Assembly: GCA_018268875.1 (NCBI GenBank)
Contig: JAFDVT010000146.1
Span: 1-5,973, forward strand
Direction of reading: 5' to 3'
Length of the DNA: 5,973 bases
Source: Acidobacteriota bacterium
GTDB lineage: Bacteria; Acidobacteriota; Terriglobia; Bryobacterales; Bryobacteraceae
Shown: positions 1 to 4,461 of the stretch, piece by piece
Layout of the letters: each line of letters starts with the position of its first letter
Position numbering within the stretch: the stretch's first letter is position 1
Program-made: the position numbers and the translations under genes
The notes under the pieces: model-generated
What the model was told of the DNA's origin: nothing
The model's database searches: none
Seen by the model: only the letters and a program-made list of their open reading frames with translations

Positions 1-2
1 AA

Positions 3-380
3 CTCGAACAGACCGGACTACTGCCCGTCGAGGCGTTCTGGATGGGCGAACGCATGGGCAAGCCGGGGACTCTGCGCGTCGTACCTCCGCCGCCGGTGGT
101 GCCGAGGCTCGTTTCGGTTACCCAGCATGCCGACGGCTCGATTTCGGCGCTCGTCGAAGAACTGAACGACCCCGATCATTTTTCGGCGAAAATCGACGGG
201 ATGCCCGCCTGGGGTTACGAAAACCGCTGTGTCGACGGCATGTTGCGCCGCTACGAAATCCGGTTCCAAATGCCGGACGGCGTCGCGTCCGGTACTCATG
301 CCATGGTCGTGACGCTCGGCCGCCGGGACCTGCCGCCGATGGAAATTCAGGTCACCAGCCCCGAATACGCGGACGCTTAA
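3..380 (+). CDS. C-terminal part of an unrecognised protein with a beta-rich end (partial)
   Basis: The reading frame is open from the window edge to the TAA at 378-380, giving 125 residues with the true start missing. An ATG at 42 exists, but the frame is already open before it and reads sensibly (LEQTGLLPVEAFW), so it is probably internal. The visible part starts with a PPPP stretch near residue 36, then alternates hydrophobic and polar residues as in beta strands, ending in SGTHAMVVTLGRRDLPPMEIQV. That ending resembles the last strands of bacterial Ig-like or IPT-like domains, which are common at the C-termini of large acidobacterial secreted proteins; this is only a resemblance. There is no catalytic motif and I do not assign a function. 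The stop codon overlaps that of the convergent threonine aldolase gene. Confidence 0.6.
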   Translation, partial: LEQTGLLPVEAFWMGERMGKPGTLRVVPPPPVVPRLVSVTQHADGSISALVEELNDPDHFSAKIDGMPAWGYENRCVDGMLRRYEIRFQMPDGVASGTHAMVVTLGRRDLPPMEIQVTSPEYADA

Positions 381-1408
381 TTCGGCCGCAGCACCTCTGC
401 CAGAATCTCGCACGCCTCTTCGCAATCGGCCCGGTTGACGTCGTAATGGGTCACCGCGCGCATGCGGGTCCCGCCGATTCCGTTGATGATCACACCGCGC
501 CGCTTCAGTTCCTGGCTGACGGCCGCGGGATTGGCCCCGGTTCCCGCGATGTCGAAAATGACGATGTTGGTGGTGACCTTGGCGGGGTCGATGGACACGC
601 CCGGAATTTCCGACACGCGGTCGGCGATCAGCCTGGCGTTCTCATGGTCGGCCGGCAGCAGCGTGGGGATGTCCTCCAGCGCGATCAATCCGGCGGCGGC
701 CAGAATTCCCACCTGCCGCATGCCGCCTCCGAGGCGTTTGCGCATCCGCCGAGCCTTGGCGACGGTGTCCGCGCGGCCCAGCAGGAGCGACCCGGCGGGC
801 GCGCCCAATCCTTTGGACAGGCATACGCTTACCGTGTCCACCTTGGCGGTGATTTCCGCCACCGGCACGTCGATCGCCGCCGCCGCATTGAAGACGCGTG
901 CGCCGTCCATGTGAACTTTCAAGCCCCGGTCATGCGCCTCGTCGCAAATACGTCCGATGGTGGCCACCGGGTACACGGTTCCGCCGTGCATGTTGTGCGT
1001 ATTTTCGAGTTCCACCAGCGTAGTCGGCGAACAATGCGGACCGTCCGGACGTAGTTTGGGTTCGATCCGGTCCCAGGTGAGAATGCCGTCGTCCGTCTCA
1101 ATGGTGCGCAGCAGACAGCCGCAGAACCATCCGGCCATGGAAAATTCCCAGTCCTGGATGTGCGCGCGAGCCTCGCAAATGATCTCGTCGCCGTGCGTGG
1201 TGTTCACCTTCAAGCCGATGGTGTTGGCCATGGATCCGGTGGGCGTCCAAACCGCCGCTTCCTTGCCAAAGATCTGTGCCGCCCGGGCCTCGAGCAGGTT
1301 CATCGTCGGATCTTCGCCGTACACGTCGTCGCCGACCTCGGCGCTCGCCATGGCGCGGCGCATCGCCTCGGTGGGTTTGGTGACGGTATCACTGCGTAAG
1401 TCGATCAT
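377..1408 (-). CDS. ltaE: Low-specificity L-threonine aldolase (PLP enzyme)
   Basis: This 343-residue protein is a fold-type I PLP enzyme expected to cleave L-threonine or L-allo-threonine to glycine and acetaldehyde in the cytoplasm. The N-terminus MIDLRSDTVTKPTEAMRRAM and the following VGDDVYGEDPT are family signatures. Visible key residues are His83 (ring stacking on PLP), Asp168 in HMDGAR (contacts the PLP nitrogen), Lys199 in CLSKGLGAPAGS (Schiff base) and GGGMRQVGILAAAG at 227-240. The length is close to the E. coli enzyme (333). The stretch after His83, IQDWEFSMAGWFCG, differs from the usual NYLFEAGG type, so substrate preference (D/L, threo/allo) cannot be stated. The ATG at 1408 is set by the conserved N-terminus; no clear Shine-Dalgarno precedes it, and a TATATT lies only 9 bases upstream. 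It stands alone, convergent with the gene to its left in the window and divergent from the gene to its right. Confidence 0.95.
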   Translation of the reverse strand: MIDLRSDTVTKPTEAMRRAMASAEVGDDVYGEDPTMNLLEARAAQIFGKEAAVWTPTGSMANTIGLKVNTTHGDEIICEARAHIQDWEFSMAGWFCGCLLRTIETDDGILTWDRIEPKLRPDGPHCSPTTLVELENTHNMHGGTVYPVATIGRICDEAHDRGLKVHMDGARVFNAAAAIDVPVAEITAKVDTVSVCLSKGLGAPAGSLLLGRADTVAKARRMRKRLGGGMRQVGILAAAGLIALEDIPTLLPADHENARLIADRVSEIPGVSIDPAKVTTNIVIFDIAGTGANPAAVSQELKRRGVIINGIGGTRMRAVTHYDVNRADCEEACEILAEVLRPN

Positions 1409-1494
1409 ATTTCTACAAATATACCCATACCCCGTCCGGGGATATTATCCAGTACGTTACAGGCCACTGGGGCGATGAATACCAGTAGTCCCAG
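1409..1494. promoter_or_regulatory. Divergent intergenic region with candidate promoter and inverted repeats
   Basis: These 86 bases must hold the start signals of both the aldolase gene and the gene at 1495. On the minus strand TATATT (1423-1418) sits 9 bases before the aldolase ATG, which would give an almost leaderless transcript; no good -35 box is seen. On the plus strand TATTAT (1443-1448) is a possible -10 box for the gene at 1495, again without a clear -35. The perfect inverted repeat GGATA-T-TATCC (1440-1450) overlaps it, and CCAGT or its complement ACTGG occurs at 1449, 1466, 1482 and 1491. Operator use is a guess. Confidence 0.3.
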
Positions 1495-1980
1495 TTGCGA
1501 CGCTGGTGCGTGCTACTGAGAACGGTATTTTTATTGATCGCCGCCGTGGCGGCCACCTACGGATCGTGCCTCAAATTGGACGGGCAGGAGGTCTGCACGC
1601 CAACCTACACGCGCCTGGATGATGGTTTGCAGTCGTTCGCCTCTCCATCCTCGGCGGCGATGCCGGTGATCCAGGAAAAGCAGCGCTGGTTGACTCCATA
1701 CCGGGCGTCGCAGATTACGCTGATCGGAGGAATGACCGCTGACATCGCGTCGTCGTGGGGGTGCGCGGAGGCCAATCCGATGCTCCGTTCGGCGGACGGC
1801 CGCTTCTATATGAAGGGCACGCTGATCAAAGTTGGCGGCACCTCTGCCGGACTTGTGCTCACCCATCTTTTGAAGCGAAAGTTCCCGAAGCTCGAAAAGC
1901 CGCTGGCGTTTCTGCTGGGCGGCTCCTCGAGCGTCCTGTATTACACCGCGATCCGCAACCATTCGATGCCCTGCTACTGA
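1495..1980 (+). CDS. Small exported or membrane protein of unknown function
   Basis: The frame runs 161 residues to the TGA at 1978-1980. A stop at 1486-1488 limits the start to TTG 1495 or GTG 1510; TTG gives a proper signal-like N-terminus (MRRW, then a hydrophobic run VLLRTVFLLIAAVAA at about 6-20). Neither start has a strong ribosome binding site. A polar stretch of about 45 residues follows, then three moderately hydrophobic segments near 72-88, 108-126 and 136-152. Within and after the first is TADIASSWGCAEANPMLR, a pattern (Asp, Ser/Thr, then Glu-x-Asn-Pro) that recalls small membrane proteins of the DUF5658 kind; the resemblance is from memory and weak. Cysteines at 25, 34, 90 and 160 could form disulfides if exported. 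There is no catalytic motif, and neither neighbour suggests a role. Confidence 0.65.
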   Translation: MRRWCVLLRTVFLLIAAVAATYGSCLKLDGQEVCTPTYTRLDDGLQSFASPSSAAMPVIQEKQRWLTPYRASQITLIGGMTADIASSWGCAEANPMLRSADGRFYMKGTLIKVGGTSAGLVLTHLLKRKFPKLEKPLAFLLGGSSSVLYYTAIRNHSMPCY

Positions 1981-2022
1981 GCCGCCGGCCTTTCCGCCAA
2001 ACCCCTTCAGAAAGACATCCCC

Positions 2023-2051
2023 CGGCGCCCAATGCGGTTTATCGGCGCCCA
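2023..2051. repeat. Pair of 9-bp direct repeats CGGCGCCCA, 20 bp apart
   Basis: CGGCGCCCA occurs at 2023-2031 and again at 2043-2051, start to start 20 bp, which is close to two helical turns. The bases after each copy are similar too (ATGCG versus TTCGCG). The repeat lies in the non-coding gap upstream of the sigma factor operon, so it could be a tandem protein-binding site, but no known regulator is recognised. Confidence 0.35.
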
Positions 2052-2075
2052 TTCGCGATTCGTCGATTCCCAATA

Positions 2076-2096
2076 GCCGTTCGCCGTTGGCCGTCG
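2076..2096. repeat. Three-unit heptad tandem repeat (GCCGTTN)
   Basis: The bases 2076-2082, 2083-2089 and 2090-2096 read GCCGTTC, GCCGTTG and GCCGTCG, three 7-bp units in a row. It lies in the gap between the gene ending at 1980 and the sigma factor operon, about 50 bp before the candidate ECF promoter. It may be simple-sequence drift; no function is visible. Confidence 0.4.
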
Positions 2097-2144
2097 CTAG
2101 AATAGGGGAACTTACTCAAAGGGAAAGGGCTTTCACAAAAACAC

Positions 2145-2170
2145 CGAACTTCCAGGCGACAGATTTCGTT
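2145..2170 (+). promoter_or_regulatory. Candidate ECF-type promoter of the sigma factor operon
   Basis: CGAACTT at 2145-2151 matches the GAACTT / AAC core of the -35 element used by many group IV sigma factors. After a 15-base spacer comes CGTT at 2167-2170, matching the usual CGT-type -10 core. Transcription would start near 2176-2178, giving a leader of about 70 bases to the ATG at 2245. A second -35-like word, GGAACTT at 2107-2113, is even closer to the RpoE consensus but lacks a good -10 at the right distance. Location directly upstream of an ECF sigma gene fits positive autoregulation, which is common in this family. Confidence 0.45.
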
Positions 2171-2180
2171 CTCATTGCTG

Positions 2181-2219
2181 AAGGGTGATAAACACCCGGC
2201 AGGCAAGGGTGAAAAACCC
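2181..2219 (+). promoter_or_regulatory. Two tandem short stem-loops in the leader of the sigma factor gene
   Basis: GGGTG-ATAAA-CACCC at 2183-2197 forms a perfect 5-bp stem with a 5-base loop, and GGGT-GAAAA-ACCC at 2207-2219 forms a 4-bp stem with a 5-base loop. Both belong to a direct repeat, since AAGGGTGA occurs at 2181-2188 and 2205-2212. They lie between the candidate transcription start and the Shine-Dalgarno-like GAAGGA at 2227-2232, so they would be in the mRNA leader if translation begins at 2245. The stems are short, and a role in RNA control or as DNA operator half-sites is inference. Confidence 0.35.
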
Positions 2220-2244
2220 GAAGATTGAAGGAACGAAACGAGTT

Positions 2245-2874
2245 ATGGCGACGGTGGCAATAAACGAAAGTCTGGTGTGGGCGCGGCCCATGCCGGTGAG
2301 AGGCCATTTGGACGCGGAAATCCAACTCGTCGAAAGATGCCTGGCAGGCGACGCGCCGGCCTGGGAAGAGCTCATCAAGACGCATTCCCGGCGTGTGTAC
2401 GCGATCTGCTACCGCTTTACCGGAAACGACGGGGAAGCGCAGGACCTTTCGCAAGAAGTTTTCCTTCGCATTTTCCGGTCGCTACGCAGCTTCCGCGCGG
2501 GCGAAGGCTCGCTGGGTGTATGGCTTACGCGCCTTACGCGCAACCTGCTGATCGATCATTACCGCCGTACGAAATCCGACCGCGCCACCGAGTCCATCGA
2601 AGGCCAGTTGCCGATGCTCGAAGAGAAGACGGCGATGTCGGCGCGGACCGATGGTCTGCTGGCCGGGCGCGAGGCCAGCGAATTATTGCAGCACGCGTTA
2701 CAGAAGCTTTCGCCGGAACTGCGGGAAACCGTCATCCTGCGCGACCTCGAAGAACTCGAATACAAAGAAATCGCGGACATCCTGGGGGTGCCCGAAGGCA
2801 CCGTGAAGAGCCGTCTGAATCGCGGCCGCGCGGAGCTTGGCAGATTACTGCGCCGTCATAAGGCGGCGGTTTGA
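2245..2874 (+). CDS. ECF-family (group IV) RNA polymerase sigma factor
   Basis: The product directs RNA polymerase to a dedicated set of promoters, usually for extracytoplasmic stress. The 209-residue protein has sigma region 2 at about 28-108 (LVERCLAGDAPAWEELI, then DLSQEVFLRIFRSLRSF and the region 2.4 part WLTRLTRNLLIDHYRR) and region 4 at about 147-206 (LSPELRETVILRDLEE, then the helix-turn-helix YKEIADILGVPEGTVKSRLN). Region 3 and region 1 are absent, as expected for an ECF factor. I chose ATG 2245 because GAAGGA lies 12 bases upstream; a GTG at 2185 would add 20 polar residues encoded by the hairpin repeats, and ATG 2290 is also possible. The anti-sigma-like gene follows after 13 bp, indicating the usual regulatory pair. 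The ECF subgroup cannot be given from sequence reading alone. Confidence 0.95.
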   Translation: MATVAINESLVWARPMPVRGHLDAEIQLVERCLAGDAPAWEELIKTHSRRVYAICYRFTGNDGEAQDLSQEVFLRIFRSLRSFRAGEGSLGVWLTRLTRNLLIDHYRRTKSDRATESIEGQLPMLEEKTAMSARTDGLLAGREASELLQHALQKLSPELRETVILRDLEELEYKEIADILGVPEGTVKSRLNRGRAELGRLLRRHKAAV

Positions 2875-2887
2875 ACGGTATAGTCGT

Positions 2888-3493
2888 ATGTTGTTGACCT
2901 GCGCAGACCTCGAAATCCTGCTTTGCGACTACGTGGATGGAACACTCCGCGGCGAGCAGTTGTCTGCCGTGGAGGCTCATCTGGCCGAATGCGCCGGGTG
3001 TGCGCAGTTCGCCCGGGATTGCGGGGCGGCGGTGGACCTGGTGGCCAAGGCGGAAGAAGTTCGCCCGCCGCAGGAAATGCTGACCCGGATCGTGTTTGAA
3101 GCGCATGCGATCCGCGACAAGGAATACAAGAAGGGCGCGGTACGAAATTGGCTCTCCCGCTGGATTGAGCCGGTGTTCCAGCCTCGCTTCGCGATGGGTA
3201 TGGCGATGACCGTGCTGAGCTTTGCCATGATGGGGCGGTTCGCGGGCATTGAAGTCCGCCAGTTGAAGCCGTCCGACCTGAATCCCGTCGCCGTGTATTC
3301 GTCGGTGGAAGACAAGGTCGCGCGTAGCTGGAGCCGGGCAGTGAAGTATTACGAAAGCCTGAAGTTCGTGTACGAAATTCAGACTCGCCTCGAAGAGTGG
3401 AAGCAGCAGGCGGCCGAAGAAGAGAAGCGCCAACTGCGGCAACAGCAGCAGGGTTTCCAGAAAGAAACGACACAACAGGAGAAGCAAAAATGA
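2888..3493 (+). CDS. Zinc-finger (HC2-like) anti-sigma-type protein with C-terminal coiled coil
   Basis: The 201-residue product probably binds and holds the upstream sigma factor until a signal arrives. Residues 1-45 fit the anti-sigma zinc finger: Cys5, then YVDGTLRGEQLSAVEAHLAEC with His31, Cys35 and Cys38 (H-x3-C-x2-C). A moderately hydrophobic stretch at about 99-121 (FAMGMAMTVLSFAMMG) may be one membrane span. The rest (about 140-201) is charged, rich in Gln, Glu and Lys, and looks like a long helix or coiled coil ending in QQQQGFQKETTQQEKQK; no folded sensor domain is seen. ATG 2888 is preferred to TTG 2837, which lies inside the sigma gene; the ribosome binding site is weak, so translational coupling is likely. 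Its TGA overlaps the next ATG (ATGA). The anti-sigma function is inferred from the finger and position. Confidence 0.85.
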   Translation: MLLTCADLEILLCDYVDGTLRGEQLSAVEAHLAECAGCAQFARDCGAAVDLVAKAEEVRPPQEMLTRIVFEAHAIRDKEYKKGAVRNWLSRWIEPVFQPRFAMGMAMTVLSFAMMGRFAGIEVRQLKPSDLNPVAVYSSVEDKVARSWSRAVKYYESLKFVYEIQTRLEEWKQQAAEEEKRQLRQQQQGFQKETTQQEKQK

Positions 3494-4224
3494 ACTGCTT
3501 TCTTCACCCGGACGCTCCGGCCACCGCATTCTGCCGCCAGTGCGGCAAGGCTTTGTGCGATTCGTGCCAGTACAAGTTGCAGGGCACGGTGTTTTGCCAG
3601 GAACATAGACCCAATCCGCAGGAGTTCAGTAACCCCATGGAACATCCAAACCCACAAGCAGCAGGAACCACGGCGGCGGCCGCTCCGCACGACCCTTACG
3701 CTTCGCCGTATTCCACCGCCGGGTACCACGCGCAACAGCAACAGCCTGGCGTCGTGGACCCGTCCATTAACCCGGGTTTCGCCTTCCTCCTGGGCTTGAT
3801 TCCAGGCGTTGGGGCGATCTACAACGGGCAGTACGCCAAGGGGTTGATTCATGTGGTGGTGCTGGGGCTGTTGATCACCATCGCCAACAACAATGACCTC
3901 AACGGCGGGTTCGAGGTGGTGTTTGCGCTTTCGATCGCCGCCTGGTTCTTCTATATGGCGTTTGAGGCGTACCACACGGCCAAGCGCCGCATGATGGGGC
4001 TGCCGGTCGACGAGTTTTCGTCCCTTGTGAATATGGATCAAAATAGCGCCAACCGCTTTCCGGCGGGTCCCCTGTTCCTGATCTTTGCCGGCCTTTTCTT
4101 CCTGCTTGCCAACTTCGACCTGATCCGGGTTCGCGACGTCATTCGTTTCTGGCCGCTCGGGCTGATTGGCCTCGGCGCCTACATGCTGTATATCCGCATG
4201 ACGGCGGCGAAGAAAAGCGAGTAA
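3490..4224 (+). CDS. Membrane protein with N-terminal B-box-like zinc finger and TM2/DUF5668-like segments
   Basis: This 244-residue protein starts at ATG 3490, in a 4-bp overlap with the previous stop and 8 bases after AGGAG (3477-3481). Residues 1-40 carry Cys3, His6, Cys15, Cys18, Cys23, Cys26, Cys36 and His39, the spacing of a B-box-type zinc finger that can bind two zinc ions. A flexible Ala/Pro/Gln/Tyr-rich linker (about 41-92) follows. Hydrophobic segments lie near 96-110, 117-132, 142-159, 193-208 and 219-235. The first pair contains NPGFAFLLGLIPGVGAIYNG with GQYAKG, like the turn of TM2-type domains; the last pair is a LiaI/LiaF-like (DUF5668) hairpin, similar to hairpins in the next two genes. 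The finger would face the cytoplasm, where it could contact the anti-sigma factor or other proteins; that role is inference. Confidence 0.85.
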   Translation: MNCFLHPDAPATAFCRQCGKALCDSCQYKLQGTVFCQEHRPNPQEFSNPMEHPNPQAAGTTAAAAPHDPYASPYSTAGYHAQQQQPGVVDPSINPGFAFLLGLIPGVGAIYNGQYAKGLIHVVVLGLLITIANNNDLNGGFEVVFALSIAAWFFYMAFEAYHTAKRRMMGLPVDEFSSLVNMDQNSANRFPAGPLFLIFAGLFFLLANFDLIRVRDVIRFWPLGLIGLGAYMLYIRMTAAKKSE

Positions 4225-4230
4225 CACGCC

Positions 4231-4455
4231 ATGAACGGAGCGACTTTTCTGCAAGCGGCCCGCGGACCGGTGCTGCTGATGACCCTTGGCGTCCTGCTGG
4301 CGATTCACCAGAACACCAGTTGGGGATTTGAGCAGACGTTTCCCGTCCTCATCATCGTGTTCGGCATCATGAAGCTGCTGGAACGCGCGGCGATCAATAA
4401 CAACACCGGCAGTCCCACCAATCCACCCCCGATTCATCCTGGAGACCAGAGGTAA
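4231..4455 (+). CDS. Small two-helix membrane protein, LiaI/DUF5668-like
   Basis: The 74-residue product starts 6 bp after the previous stop, with no strong ribosome binding site, so it is probably coupled to it. Two hydrophobic helices lie at about 12-26 (GPVLLMTLGVLLAI) and 36-50 (TFPVLIIVFGIMKLL), joined by a short polar turn. The C-terminal tail of about 24 residues is polar and proline-rich (SPTNPPPIHPGDQR). The pattern Gly-Pro, helix, Phe/Trp-Pro, helix matches the hairpin in both flanking genes, so this protein is essentially that module alone. By analogy with small membrane proteins such as LiaI of Bacillus it may anchor or sense at the membrane; nothing in the sequence proves this. 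Confidence 0.8.
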   Translation: MNGATFLQAARGPVLLMTLGVLLAIHQNTSWGFEQTFPVLIIVFGIMKLLERAAINNNTGSPTNPPPIHPGDQR

Positions 4456-4461
4456 CAAGCC

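Noticed and set aside
446..1054. Plus-strand frames inside the aldolase gene
   Set aside because: The minus-strand protein is an unmistakable threonine aldolase over its full length; the opposite frames have biased composition and no family features.
1981..2105. A small gene in the gap, as continuation of the plus-strand frame from 1755
   Set aside because: The frame mostly overlaps the better gene ending at 1980, has no ribosome binding site and no recognisable product; the gap part is full of short repeats.
2732..3529. A 265-codon minus-strand frame over the sigma/anti-sigma junction
   Set aside because: It is antisense to the anti-sigma gene with its zinc ligands and has no recognisable domain or start signal.
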